From the NCBI GenBank assembly GCA_015501075.1, contig JADNYJ010000025.1:186001-250000 (forward strand): a DNA stretch of 64,000 nt. The letters are read 5' to 3'. Under the pieces are notes generated by a model. That model was not told the DNA's origin and ran no database searches. It saw only the letters and a list, made by a program, of their open reading frames with translations. The position numbers and the translations under genes were made by a program. Positions 48,801 through 59,795 of the stretch are shown piece after piece; position 1 is the first letter of the stretch, and every line of letters begins with the position of its first letter. The DNA is from Gymnopilus junonius. Lineage: Eukaryota > Basidiomycota > Agaricomycetes > Agaricales > Galerinaceae.

Positions 48801-48894
48801 GTACCAGTCCAGCAGGTGAGGACAACAAGGGCATGATGTTTGAAGGTGCGTTTCGAAGTTGATTGAAACGTGGGCAACCAGTCAAATGGATCAT
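45822..48894 (-). CDS. MLKL-NTD-like helical domain plus pseudokinase-like protein
   Basis: Probably cytosolic or membrane-recruited signalling protein. The ATG at 48894 (48834 also possible) leads to ALDVTGRTVELLNTFGDVTP and LKTICGVALIIINTVK. After introns come QLRKLKDDNQNLATRTAELA and LEEIKTFMQLQRDVGRFKRY with LDDCGRLFSV, the helix order typical of the MLKL N-terminal-like four-helix domain found in many mushroom proteins. A linker (LTINSNIEKVAKTMESGHKD) precedes a kinase-like region: VLRPDQLILGRSLRTLSNAH, IYRGKFTTEGGFTKSVVKSY, SGMEYIRRHC, then ASNMVLTPDGEVVVGHNLL. The HRD-like site reads LELRDCLEASN and DFG is replaced by GHN, so catalysis is unlikely. The C-terminal third (RLGDVGYIQDGDFIVLENCA) matches no domain known to me. 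At least ten introns; total around 750 aa. Confidence 0.7.
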
Positions 48895-49866
48895 ATACTC
48901 CCCAAAACATGTCGGATGTGGTAACGATAGCAGTGGGAAAAGGGGAATGAATTATGTATTGAATTGGAAATAGAGAGGCCATAGCTAATTATAGCTCTTT
49001 TCCGGTGATCGAGGTCTTTGCTTCCGAATGGATTTCAAAAAGAATCCGTTAAAATAATTGCTAATTGCTTTCTTATTGTATTAACAAGGAGAATACAGTT
49101 CAATATTCGCTGACTGCAACCAATAAGGTATATTTTCCTTCCTTCCCACTTATGGGGGGTGGTGTGGAAAACATGTTGCCAGGTTACTGCATAAAACAGG
49201 TATGTGTGATGTATCGGTGGAATCACTCAATACCACTTCTGTTAATGTCAGACGACCCGTTGTACTGAACCCGATGCCGAAACCCCCATCAGTCCACTCG
49301 AGAAATAGGGACTTTCTTATCTACCATGCTGATCGCAGTAGTGATCGTGCTGGATAGTTTGCAGGGTTCAATTTAAATGCTGTATTGTTTTGCAAATTTT
49401 GAGGTTCAATTTCATCTAAAGCAACTCCCTCCTCCGTCTCATTGATTCCGTATATACTTATGAATACGCTGATAAATGCTCTTCGCATGCTATACCCTAA
49501 TTGTCAAGTCCGTGAGAGGCCGTCATATGTACCTTGGAAATATATTTGACAAGTCTGTAACGGTGCAGGGTACCCAACTTTCTTTATAGAGACTGCTCTG
49601 CCAAGGAACCGGGGACATCAATCGATCACTGATAAGATGTGATGTATTCCCGTCTGTAGCGCTGATGGACAGCGCGTTGCTAAAAATATACTTAAGCGCC
49701 AGCAGTCGGATCTAAAACACTTACGACAGAGAGAATCTGGCCACCTTCTGTGACATTCAGTTCTCCATCTCGGAGATTTCACTGTGTCACTGGACTGGCC
49801 GATTTCTGGATATAAGTCCGGTATGACTCACGGATCTGTCTATTGCAACTCGCTTCCTTTACAATA
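48895..49866. other. Intergenic, divergent upstream regions
   Basis: About 970 bp between the outward-facing pseudokinase-like and HAD genes. A minus-strand frame at 48674-48982 overlaps the first exon in another phase and lacks a usable donor. No other signal seen. Confidence 0.55.
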
Positions 49867-50916
49867 ATGTCGCTCTCTATCAAGGAAGGTATGCTTGGTG
49901 GAACCTCCTTTTGAATACCATAATCAATCCAATTTCTGAACCTGCAGATGATCGATATGTGGTTTGGTTTGATATCGATAACACGCTTTACTCAGCCAGT
50001 TCCAGTGTATACCCAGAGATGGTCAAGCGCACCCATGGTGAGACAATTGAATTCATCTATTTTCCAAACCTCTTACAGGTCCCTGTCATAGCATATTTTA
50101 TGAATTTAGGTCTCTCGGCAGGAGAAGCCTCTGATTTACAATGGAAATACTACCGGCAGTACGGCCTCCCGTTACGAGGATTAGTTCTCAATCACGATGT
50201 TGGTACGTGGCCAATCTAACTAAGCTATTGGAAGTTCGTTACTAAAGACAAACTTTACAATAAAATAGACCCTCTGCATTTCGATAAAGAATGTGACGGG
50301 TCTATCCCGTTGGAAGAAATGATTACATTCAATTCTTCAGTTCGAAAGTTGCTTCAAGATATTGATCGCAGCAAAGCACGAGTGTGGGTATTAACCAATG
50401 CGTATCTCAATGTGAGTATCCGCTCCATACCTTTCCCTGTACTTTGAGATTTTAACAAATATATTTATTCTAGCATGCTCAGCGCGTACTACGAATCCTG
50501 GGTTTAGAAGATCAGGTAGAGGGTATTGCCTACTGCGACTACAAGGACCCTAATTTCACATGTAAACCCGAGCCAGCCCATTACCGCCAGGTAAGTGTTA
50601 CAATATCTTATGGTAGTTTATGATTTCATATGACATCTTACTTCGTTTACGCCAGGCGATGAGACTCGCCAATGTGACAGAGACATCTAGGTGCCTATTC
50701 GTGGATGACAGTAAAGGCCACGTCGAGTCCGCCAAAGCTTTGGGCTGGGAAGGCTGTGTCCATTTCTGTGAAACTGCTTCTTCATCTTTCGACGGTGGAA
50801 AGGAAGGAACAAACGACAACGGCGTCATTGTAATCAATGACTTGGAACAATTGAGAGATGTTTGGCCTTATATTTTTATAAATACGAAGTCGGCTTCATC
50901 TAAGCTTGATCATTGA
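49867..50916 (+). CDS. HAD-superfamily pyrimidine 5'-nucleotidase-like (SDT1/PHM8 type)
   Basis: Mg-dependent phosphatase removing phosphate from nucleoside monophosphates or lysophosphatidate in characterised relatives. The ATG at 49867 (MSLSIKE) is followed by a 61-bp intron and DRYVVWFDIDNTLYSASSSV, holding the nucleophile motif DxDxT. Motif II is VWVLTNAYLN (Thr), motif III the Lys in TCKPEPAHYRQ, and motif IV RCLFVDDSKGHVESAKALGW (paired Asp). The cap region includes GLSAGEASDLQWKYYRQYGL. Five exons; the protein ends SASSKLDH at 50916, about 260 aa, normal for the family. All four motifs are intact and no frame break was seen. Confidence 0.92.
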
Positions 50917-51398
50917 AGCCCTTCAGGTGGGTTGAATACTAGCTTCGTGAAATCTAATTAAATGTAACTATAACTGTCCTGCAATATAAACATGCCTCAG
51001 CCTTCATCAGTGTAGATAATACATCAGCTCATCTGACTTTGCAAGCCGTCGCGGCGACCATAGTCATGCGTTATTTGAACTCGAGGTTGGATATACCACT
51101 TTGCTGACATACGTGTGATCCGGACACCACAATCAAACGTATAGAAGGGCGGCGATCATGAAGAGTTAGCCAGTGTCAATCTTACTCCACATTACTGAAT
51201 GAATGGGGATCTCCGAGTGATAGGACGCCAGCCCGCGAGGCACCCAGATTTATGTTTTGGGGTTCACTAGTAAACCCTTATCGGTTTACACTGCCAAGCA
51301 GTGGCTCACTTCAGTATATATACCGCACCATCGTGACTACTCCGATAGCTCAAAACAGCCCAGTGTGCCTCTCAAAGTGTTATCTCTTACATCCAGCC
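50917..51398. other. Intergenic with TATA box
   Basis: About 480 bp. TATATATA at 51315-51322 lies 77-84 bp before the ATG at 51399 and marks the DUF952 gene promoter. Confidence 0.6.
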
Positions 51399-51801
51399 AT
51401 GACAGAACCCAGCATCATTCCCCAAATTCGTTTACAAAATCTACCCAAAGACGGAAGAGTTCCAGATCCCCATTCCCCACCCGTTGGACTACACATTCCC
51501 TCAGGATTCGCTTGATAAGAACTCTGGGTTTTTCCACATGTCGTCCCAGGACCAGTTGTCAGGCACACTCAGCCTATTTTTCGACTCGCAAGAAACCGTT
51601 CACCTTGTCAAGATCGACTATGACAGGCTCAGCAAAGCCGAGACAGTTAAATGGGAGTTGGTGGAGGACGGCAGCACCTTTCCTCATCTTTACGCTCTCT
51701 TGGATGGCAAATATGTGACCGATGTGAAAGTCGTCAACAGGGCTACAAACTGGGTGGATACTGCGGAGAAGTTAATCAAAGACGGTTGGCTCGAGTATTG
51801 A
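51399..51801 (+). CDS. DUF952-domain protein
   Basis: Small cytosolic protein of unknown role. The conserved frame reads FPKFVYKIYPKTEEFQIPIP, then SLDKNSGFFHMSSQDQLSGT with the typical GFxHxS signature, LSLFFDSQETVHLVKIDYDR, and GSTFPHLYALLDGKYV, ending DGWLEY at 51801. About 130 aa. The start is unclear: the ATG at 51399 is well placed behind a TATA box but lies one frame off, with a TGA at 51400 in the conserved frame. One base fewer near 51405 would join them. Alternatively the AG at 51407-51408 ends an intron and the start is upstream, for instance the ATG at 51252. Confidence 0.72.
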
Positions 51802-52027
51802 TATGCAACGCTTGGAGGTATGATGTATATCAATTCCTATTCATAGTTCAAAGCTGAGGCGCTCACGTACTGTAGGGAGCAACCAAACCTTAAACTCCAC
51901 TTGAGTTGAATTGCCCTCAATCAAACTCAGTGCTTCCTAGTCGCTGTTCGTGTTCCGAGAATAAGGAGGTTGTCACAGTTGGGAGAATGTCGGCATGATT
52001 CTAGATCTTCTGGCGTCTTGCTTACTA

Positions 52028-52154
52028 GAGGTTATTTGCAACTTCTAAACGAACGAAAAATATGTCCTCGTAAGGCAACGAGTGGGGCCTTCAGCCAATC
52101 AGAGACCTGGTAGGCTCCACTTTTTTCGTTTGAACGGAATTTGCAAATAACCTC
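52028..52154. mobile_element. MITE with TA target duplication (Tc1/mariner-like)
   Basis: A 127-bp element with terminal inverted repeats starting GAGGTTATTTGCAA at 52028 and ending TTGCAAATAACCTC at 52154. Similarity between the arms extends about 35 bp inward, to AAACGAAC-GAAAAA against TTTTTTCGTTTGAAC. TA dinucleotides at 52026-52027 and 52155-52156 fit a TA target-site duplication. No coding capacity. It lies in the 3' flank between the DUF952 and PUS3 genes, which converge here. Confidence 0.85.
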
Positions 52155-52337
52155 TACTGTAAATATTTTGTAAAGTTTAAAAGAATTTTTGTCAACTTGC
52201 TTGGATGTATTGATCAAAATGATTATATCTGATTTAGTAAATAATGTCAAATTTTGCAGAAGTTATATAACCTGTATGGCTTCCCGTGAGCGGTCAAGAT
52301 CTACCAGCAAGTAAGAAAGTACACACCACGAAAAAGC

Positions 52338-53952
52338 TCATTCGTTGCCATCGTCGTCCTGCTCCACTCTCTGTTTTTCTTCCTTTCTCATGCCCTTTCC
52401 AAGCCTCCAACGCTCGTTCATCACCTCCACCGTGTCCAGCCTCTTTCTCTCCAACATAGGTACGTATTTTAAATTCCTCTTGAACGTTCCTCCACCCAGG
52501 GGAATATTCATATATCTCTCCCTCTCCGGTCGATCTTTCAAGGCATCCAGATCCTTCAATCCATTTTTCAGAGGGAATAACAACGGAGGTTGAGGATGAT
52601 GTTTTTCCGCTGCTGTCATGAAATGCCCGGTCTAAGGTAGAGAACACGCGTGATCTTGTGTGAATGCTCTGGAGCTGATGATATAGATCCCCTCGGACAA
52701 TTTCTCCCCCTGTCTCATCTGGTCCGCCTGAAGTACGCCAGTTGAGTTCGGACTCGTCATAGCCACATTCCCAGAGCATCAACGGCAGGGCGTCGGCCAT
52801 TTGGTATTCGGGTTTGCGGTCCACGACCGTGTATTTCTCCTTCCCGCTGGCTACATCCTCAGGACGAAGAGGTTCGACGCCATCCTCCACGTTCATCAGC
52901 TCAGTTACTATGGATGGTGGCTCGAGTCCCGACCCGACGAGGAACAGCATCGCCATAACATGTCGTACTTGGTGGTACAAAAACGCACTGCCAATCAGAT
53001 CAAAAACGTGCATTTCTCCATTCCCCCCTTCCTCGCCCTCCAGCGGCTCAACAGTTGCTCGAGTAATCTTCCTCCTAAAGCTCGTAATCTGCTTCTGAGC
53101 ATCCAGCTTGCACAAATTGCGGAAGTCGTGCTCGCCCACTAGCCGGGAAGCAGCTGCCTGCATGGCGGGTATGTCGAGGTGCATGGAGGAGAAGAAGTAT
53201 TTGTAGTGTCTGTATTTGCATGAGAAACGAGCTGAGAAGGAGGTGGGCACTGGGGACCAGGCGATGACGCGGATAGTGGCAGGTAGGAGGCGGTTCATCA
53301 TGGCGAGGTAATCGTGTTCTTGAATGACTGCTTTGCGTATTGAGGTATTAGAAGATGGTTCATCTGAAAGGCCTAGAGAGCCAAAGCCGTCATCGATGCC
53401 TGAAAGTCCGTCATCTTCTGTTTTCTCTGCCTCGGCCGCTTTCTCGACGTCCTCCTGCACCCTATGCAGCTCATCGTCTTCCCAGGGGAAAGCACTTCGC
53501 ACCCAGAGTGATACAACTTGACCTGCAGCGCTCACTCCACGGTCGGTCCTTCCGCACTTCTCCCATCCGCAACCATCGAAACCCGCCTCCGGATCAACTA
53601 AACGAGTTTTGGCTAGCACGTCAAACAGGACGTTCTCTACTGTCGGCAGAGGTGTTGGACCAAGCTGGTAGGCCAAACCACCGTATTCCCATCCTGAGTA
53701 GCAGAATTTAAGGGCTATTTTCCTCTTTGAATGCTTTGAGAAATCAAAAGCCTTGTCTTGAATTAGTGGTCCAGGTAACGTGGCAGACGGTTGTCCAGTT
53801 CCCTCGAGTTGCATCAGCCTCTCAACGAGCCTTTCACGTGTCCAACCTGCATATGGACCTGGACTAGGACTTGAAGTAGAAGTTGCAGGCATTGAATAGC
53901 CAAGACGAGATATGCTTGAACGAGTGCAAAATGTGCGAAAAGTGATGTTCAT
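52338..53952 (-). CDS. PUS3: tRNA pseudouridine synthase 3 (PUS3/DEG1)
   Basis: Converts U38/U39 of tRNA anticodon arms to pseudouridine. The ATG at 53952 opens a leader, then RKIALKFCYSGWEYGGLAYQ and the catalytic CGRTDRGVSAAGQVVSLWVR (nucleophilic Asp in RTD). Further motifs are NRLLPATIRVIAWSPVPTSF, SARFSCKYRHYKYFF, GEHDFRNLCKLDA, DLIGSAFLYHQVRHVMAMLF and ALPLMLWECGYDESELNW. An acidic insert (about residues 160-200) interrupts the domain. The conserved C-terminus YMNIPLGGGTFKRNLKYVPM with RKRLDTVEVMNERWR is in another frame: near 52632 one base fewer joins FSTL to GHFMTAAEKHHPQ, ending at 52338. Read without that correction the frame runs to 52294 with unrelated sequence. Sequence error is likely. 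Confidence 0.94.
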
Positions 53953-54695
53953 AAATTAAGTCATATAAAATAAATTACCTGCTGACTAGATATGAGTCAT
54001 ATATAATCAACAATAAAATACACGGACTTACCTACCCCAATGCCTGAGCTTTAGTCTATAAGAGTTCTATGGCCTTGAAGGATGAAGGATTGGGAAAGGA
54101 TGAAGGTCGTGACACGGAGAAGAAAAGTTTGAACGGAGATTTGACCTAATCCGGAAGAGATTAGATATTTCGGCAAATACCGACATTTTCGATCCTAACC
54201 CCGAGTCCCGACAGGAGGGATAGCCCTAAGCCAGCACACCATTCTTCTCAACGAATATTTGAAGGTCCAGCCTCCTTTTTCTCTTATGTGAACCCAGAAC
54301 AGTCTGGTAAGTATCTAGCCACCGTCTACTCTATATATATCTACTTGAATTGTATAGCAAACACACAGGCTTATGGGTACATGGATTGAAGTCTAAGATT
54401 CCAGTTATATTGACTCCGAGGGAGGCGTTCAGCTGACTCGGACTCTAAACCCTTCTTGCCAGGAGGCATCGGTATCGGGTCTAGGGAATGTCAAAGCGGT
54501 CGTAGCGGCATATTCTTTAATGTTCTCGATCGGCAATAGGAGGTATATAAACCGTCGGATCCTGCAAAGTAATTGTGAGACCTCGTCGATCCACCCATTG
54601 CATATCGTCTAAACTTCCTCTCGACAACATCCGCCCTTTCTCTATAAAATCATTCACGGCGTTACGTGTCTAGTCGGAAACTTGCTGTTAGTCGA
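53953..54695. other. Intergenic, no gene seen
   Basis: About 740 bp of AT-rich sequence upstream of PUS3 and of the FunK1-like locus. No coding signal, RNA gene or repeat was recognised. Confidence 0.55.
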
Positions 54696-56996
54696 ATGTC
54701 GACATTCCACCTCGAGGAAATACCAGAGGCACCCAAAAGACATCCCACATTCACAGAGTCAGACTTTGGGAATCGAGTCGAATGTACGCAGAATTTCTTT
54801 CTATGCTTCAAGCAGAAATCTTACTATAATTCCCGTTGCGCAGCCGATCCTTGTAAACAGGGATTGCACGATTTTGTGCCGATCTACACCACGTTCAGTC
54901 TGATCAAAGCTATCGTAAGTCGAATTTCCAACAAAAAGCAGTCTGCTAACTTCACGCCAGATTTGCGTCCCATTTGGTTTGATATGTTGTCGGTTGCCGT
55001 AAGTGTGCCTTTTTCATGCAAGTTGTCGATGAAATTTCTTTTCTTTTGGTGTTATACAGAATAAAAAGGAAACAACAGTGCACTCGATGTGGATTAAAGA
55101 CGGATTATTTAATACCTGCACCCTCATGAAACCCGTTTCCTATAGCAAATGCTTGGCATGTATTGCTATCTCTTTGCCTTCGTCCTATTTTTGAATTTGA
55201 CAAATAGTCGCGATGGATCAATCAAAAAGAAGATTCGTCCTGGCGTCCTTGCTACTACCTTGGCGGCCGGTGCGTTCTGCGTCTAGGACAAGTATGGCAG
55301 GAAAAAAACTTACATATCCGACGTTCTTCAGAGTCAGCATGAATTTCTACGCTGAAATGTGCATTAATAATTTAATCTATCTCAAAGTTCCTCACAAAGA
55401 TATCTTGATGCATCAAGGTTAAGCTTCGGACACCTTCTCTAAAGAAAGAGCGGCCAAAAACGGAGAGAGAAGATCTACCCTGACCACGTCGCTTTCGAAG
55501 GCTCTCTAATATTAATACAGTCTCGGGGACGCATTTAACACCGGAAAATCCCTTGACATCTTCGCACTGCAGGCACCCTTGTGTGATAGAACATGACTGT
55601 ACCCATCCTCCTCTCTGAACCCATCATAGCATATTTCACTACACAGTGCCTATGCCCCTTCCGGACAACACTATCAAACTCCCACTGGGTGCCAAAATAG
55701 GCTTCAAAAGCTCATCTGTGTGGAAAGATAGGAATTTTAGCCCGATTAGGACTTCGAATGATGATCGATACGTTATATCTCCACCTAGCACTGTGATCGC
55801 TATTTCTTCGTTGCAGCGCCCACTAACTTTTTACAGAGCAATTCGCATAACAGGCGAAACAGATCTGATTGGGAACAATACGTCATTTGTAGCAGAGGAG
55901 ACGTACCCAAGGCTTTATGAGGCTCAACGCAATACGACGGATACTGGAAGCGATAAGGGAGGAGCTACAATTGCAGAGTCCGAGAAATCGCAGGATGATC
56001 ATCTTCGATCTGAAGAACAATTTGTAACTCGAAAATTGTTTATCAACAAAATCTCAAGGCCATTGCCGTCCTTTAAAAATACGAGGGAACTGGCCACTGC
56101 TCTTCAGCATGCCATTCGAGGTAGGCCTTCTTCTCAACTCCTCATTCCACACACTCATGGTTTGAGATTTCCTCCCATTGTCATTAGCCCATCATCGTGC
56201 CGAGAGGGATGCCAATTTTTTGCATCAAGATATAAGCCCCATCAATGTTAGAATCTCAAAGCAAGGACTTGGGCTACTCATTGACTGGGATGTTTCCAAA
56301 GTCACTGGAAGTAACTTTTGGAAGACTTGGAGGCGTAAGGTTCGTAGCTTCTATCTCTAATAAGAGACTACAAAGTAGATATTGAGGGGTGAGACAGGGC
56401 ACTTGGAATTTTTTGTCTGTCCAGATCCTCCAAGCCGATGGTGTCCAAGCGAATTATATACCCAATAGGCTTGACGATCACGAAGCATTTTTCTACGTCT
56501 TATTATGGACAGTGTGGCGGAATGGCGAACATCACTCACCAGGCTACTTGCTTCATGACAAGCTAGAAGGCATGTTCGTTGAGCGCAGTTACGGTCACCG
56601 GGATCCGACAGGAGGAAAGAAGAAGTCCGCATTTCTCAAGAGCCTGTCGTCAACAAGCCTTGAACCTCGGACTTTGTCTGTGAACCTCTAGGAAACCTCA
56701 TACAAAAGGTCGGTGATATTATTTCGGTTAGATACCAACCAGTGGTATCAGAGTTCGGATTCAAGAAAATGGAAAAGAAATACAACAGAGCAACAAGGCA
56801 TGGCCAACCTCCAAGGCAGTCCTGGGACCTAGTAGTTGATATAATACCCTTCCAGCGAGAACTGGATCGTCTGATGTTGAGGAACGATGCTCGATGGATG
56901 GAGAAGAGCTTCAATGAGTACCTTGGTGAAGTCTGGAATAAAGACTGGGTGTTTGGATCGAAGAATGTTAACCAAGGTTTCGGGGTATTATTGTAG
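54696..56996 (+). pseudogene. FunK1-like protein kinase, probably degraded
   Basis: Locus of the FunK1 family, a fungal-specific kinase group expanded in mushrooms. The kinase core is clear: TRELATALQHAIR, then across an intron AHHRAERDANFLHQDISPIN (catalytic HxD), GLGLLIDWDVSK (DFG position reads DWD, typical of FunK1), QGTWNFLSVQILQ, and RLDDHEAFFYVLLWTVWRNG. Upstream exons are weaker: MSTFHLEEIPEAPKRHPTF from 54696 and MDQSKRRFVLASLLLPWRPV near 55212 match the expected N-terminal order. Downstream, DFVCEPLGNLIQKVGDIISV and QRELDRLMLRNDARWMEKSF, ending at 56996, lie in another frame after the stop at 56689-56691. I could not assemble one open reading; decay or indel errors are both possible. 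Confidence 0.6.
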
Positions 56997-57202
56997 TCCA
57001 TATGATATAATACTCCATCACCTTAACCACTTTATCCATGAATTGTATGTGGAAATGAAATTGACCGGGGGAGAGCGCTTCCACGTTCCGTGGCACCTGT
57101 AAAGGCGGATCATTGATCCCCGATCTCGGATCACCCTGCTCTACACATACGGGCACTTCGTTTGAGCGTTCTCCTAGCTGACAAACTACTACCTCTTCAA
57201 CC

Positions 57203-57774
57203 ATGTCACCCACCTCTGAATCGAGCGACAAACAGCTTATATGGCGCCTTGCTCAAACGCTTGAGAAGGGTCAACAGAATGTTCAGATTGGCAACAATAC
57301 CAATTTGGTTGATCACCTTTACGTAGGAAACGCTGCCTACGCTCAGATTCTCGCGGCGAATAAAATCCTGACCTCTCCTGAAACTATTGCCGGGTAAGTC
57401 TTCTTCATCACAAACGACTCTCCTCTGCCGGTTTGGGACTTTAATCTCTTGGTATGGAAAGAACTCGGAGATGATGGGTCCAAAAAGATTATAGTTATAC
57501 CTCGCACGGTGGGCATGGTCATGGCCTGCTTTTCAGAAGTTTGGTTAAAGATCACTGGAAACCCATCTAACTGATCGGTTCAGCATTCGATATGTTACTG
57601 GAATCCAATGGTACAATATCGAAAAAGTATCCAGAATGTTCTCGTGTCCTATTGCATGTTTTAGAGCCAATTCTATTTTTCAAGGCGAAAAAACTACTAG
57701 GTTATGAACCGCAAGTCACGCTGGAAGACGGCGTAAAAAGAACTGTACAAGTGCATTTAGTTTCTTTATATTGA
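57203..57774 (+). pseudogene. Truncated ERG26-like sterol 3-beta dehydrogenase/decarboxylase
   Basis: C-terminal half of a 3-beta-hydroxysteroid dehydrogenase (sterol-4-alpha-carboxylate 3-dehydrogenase, decarboxylating). Visible: SDKQLIWRLAQTLEKGQQNV, QIGNNTNLVDHLYVGNAAYA, then VFFITNDSPLPVWDFNLLVW, KIIVIPRTVGMVMACFSEVW, and after a frame change RFSIRYVTGIQWYNIEK with, past an intron, AKKLLGYEPQVTLEDGVKRT. The NAD-binding Rossmann half, with GxxGxxG and the YxxxK catalytic pair, is absent upstream, where the FunK1-like locus ends. A TAA at 57395-57397 replaces the residue between AG and VFF, and one extra base lies near 57560. Truncation, stop and frameshift together mark a dead duplicate; the functional copy should be elsewhere. 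Confidence 0.82.
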
Positions 57775-58557
57775 CTCGCGGTCCTAACAGCCAGCGAATA
57801 GTGGTGGAAGGTATCTGGAAAGGCACAGCACAACAAGCAGAACTTCTGCAGAAGGGTAAATCAGTGTAAATAGTCTGGCATGTACATATAGCACTGGGAT
57901 GTCATACGAGTTTATTTATCAAAAGCCCAGCTTCGTGTACTCGTCTCAGTAGATTTCCAAGCTTTCATGCTGCGCCATACCAAATTGTTACGAGTGTTAA
58001 GGCACAATCTCCCAGTTCGTAACATCTGCTATGCTACGACGGTTGGTAAATAATTTCAGCAGTGCATCATTGGTCATTTAACTAGGCTCCTGGTGAGCGT
58101 AACAGCGCAGCCATTTCATTGAAGTGCCCAGCATATTCCAGCCGTCCACAGTAACACCGAAAACATCAATACCTCTTCGATCCTCGTTGTTGAACTTTCA
58201 GCGGTTATTGACAGTTTAACGCCCCTGTTGGTTAAATCCAAAAGAGAGTGCTAATTGAAATCTCGCTGGGCAATCGAAATCTGCCCCCTGCAGTGACTGC
58301 TCTGCGATGCGACATATTGCTCTCAACTGTCTCGGAAATCTGAGAGGTATCTCGGTTCGTAAATTTGAAAACGTCTTCAGGGTACGGTTGCAGCATTCGA
58401 GGCAGCCAGGATGTAATCGTAAAGCTGAGTAGCATCGAGAATATAGTGTACAATCATTTTACAGGCAAAATACAAAAAGACATCATCTACAAGGTAAGAT
58501 TCAATTTGTATACCAAGGCATCGAAAGAGAAAATTGCGCACAAATACAATAAAAACA
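57775..58557. other. Intergenic, no gene seen
   Basis: About 780 bp between the ERG26-like fragment and the end of the IF1 gene. Short open frames near 58232-58453 have no domain. Confidence 0.55.
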
Positions 58558-59070
58558 TCACTTTTCTTTCCCTTCCGCTACCTTTGCGAGTTCGGCCTCT
58601 TGCTTCTTAAGGGCTTGCTATTGCAGAGTCACCAAGTCTCAGTCGAATGCAGCAGAGATATACGATACGGTACTGACAATCTCAACCTTTCTCGCTTCAA
58701 TCTGGAGTCCAACTACGATTCAGACGCTGAAGATATCATGATAACGCAGCGTACCTGATTCCTCAAATTCGCCAGCAGTTCTAACTCGTGCTTCCGAACG
58801 AACATGTCTAAGAAATGTGCACCAGTCATTTAAACGATCACAGACCATGAGACTAGATATCCCATACCTTCTTGAGCCTTCTCTCTCTTGCTGCAAAGGA
58901 GTGCATAAGTGCTCTGACAAATAAGACGAAAGTAAAGCATCAACGTACTTGAACCCAGGATCTTGCGCTGTGGCACCCGCAGATCGTCCAATATCAGTAG
59001 TATACATTCTTGTGGTGTGGGCTGTTAACGAGCGGGACAATTGACGAGCAGCAGATGCACGGGAGAGCAT
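58558..59070 (-). CDS. INH1: Mitochondrial F1F0-ATPase inhibitor IF1
   Basis: Small matrix protein that blocks ATP hydrolysis by the F1 ATPase when the proton gradient fails. The ATG at 59070 opens a basic mitochondrial presequence (MLSRASAARQLSRSLTAHTT), followed by DIGRSAGATAQDPGFK. Introns of about 50-90 bp separate three further exons: KREKAQE, then MFVRKHELELLANLRNQ (the inhibitory helix, with the KREKAQEDxF pattern), and QALKKQEAELAKVAEGKEK, a coiled-coil end; stop at 58558. Total about 85 aa, normal for fungal IF1. Because coding parts are so short, this gene is easily missed by automatic prediction. Confidence 0.9.
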
Positions 59071-59795
59071 GATTATTCTGTAAGTAGTTATGGTGGAAAT
59101 GGTTGAGTTGTTGTCGTATTTATCGTGACAGGATATGATATGACCTGGAACGGTCTAGCCAAACAATCACGTTGTCGCCTACTTATCCCCGTGATTAATG
59201 TCATTTTCCGAAACTCCGGCCCAGTCGAGAGTCGAGACGTCTTCCGGCCCCATAAATCTATTTATGGACGACCACTGTCAAGGGAAGGCAGTCAAAGGCC
59301 CAGAGCAAGACCAGTGCCTCAGCTCATTTTTAAAGAATGTGATTAAACGTCAATATATGAAAGTCGCGGTAGTTTATCATCATCGACATCCCTCCAGTAT
59401 GAACAACGCAAACTCGAGGTAAAGCGATCCCAGTTGAATTGCTGTTGAAGGATCCGGAAGTATTAAATTTAGGACAAGTTGGCACGAATCTTAAGCGCTG
59501 ACCCCTTCTCCGGAGAATCCGGTTTTCCGGCCTGAATTACTGAGTAAAGTAGGGGCTTCCACATACACCTCGACATGACGCGAAAAGCATCTATATAACT
59601 TACGAAATGAGGCAGTGGCAGCCTGGAGTGGAGTGGCAGCCTCGCCCCATAAGCACGTCATCGGGAACCAAAATATTTTATTCGCCTAGGACTCATTTAG
59701 GCAGTATAACCTTCCCGGGGATTATGATTATGATGACGTCACTACCGTCCTCCCTATATTAACCCTGCTATAGTCCTAACGCATTTTCACCAACC
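59071..59795. other. Intergenic, divergent upstream regions
   Basis: About 725 bp between outward-facing IF1 and the His-rich gene. TATATTAA at 59755-59762 lies 34-41 bp before the ATG at 59796 and is its probable core promoter. Confidence 0.6.

Noticed and set aside
48674..48982. Extra first exon for the MLKL-like protein starting at 48982
   Set aside because: Different phase from the conserved exon and no AG acceptor in the right place.
52294..52337. Longer PUS3 ending in an uninterrupted 552-residue frame
   Set aside because: The conserved PUS3 C-terminus lies in another frame ending at 52338; the uninterrupted frame has no similarity after about 52630.
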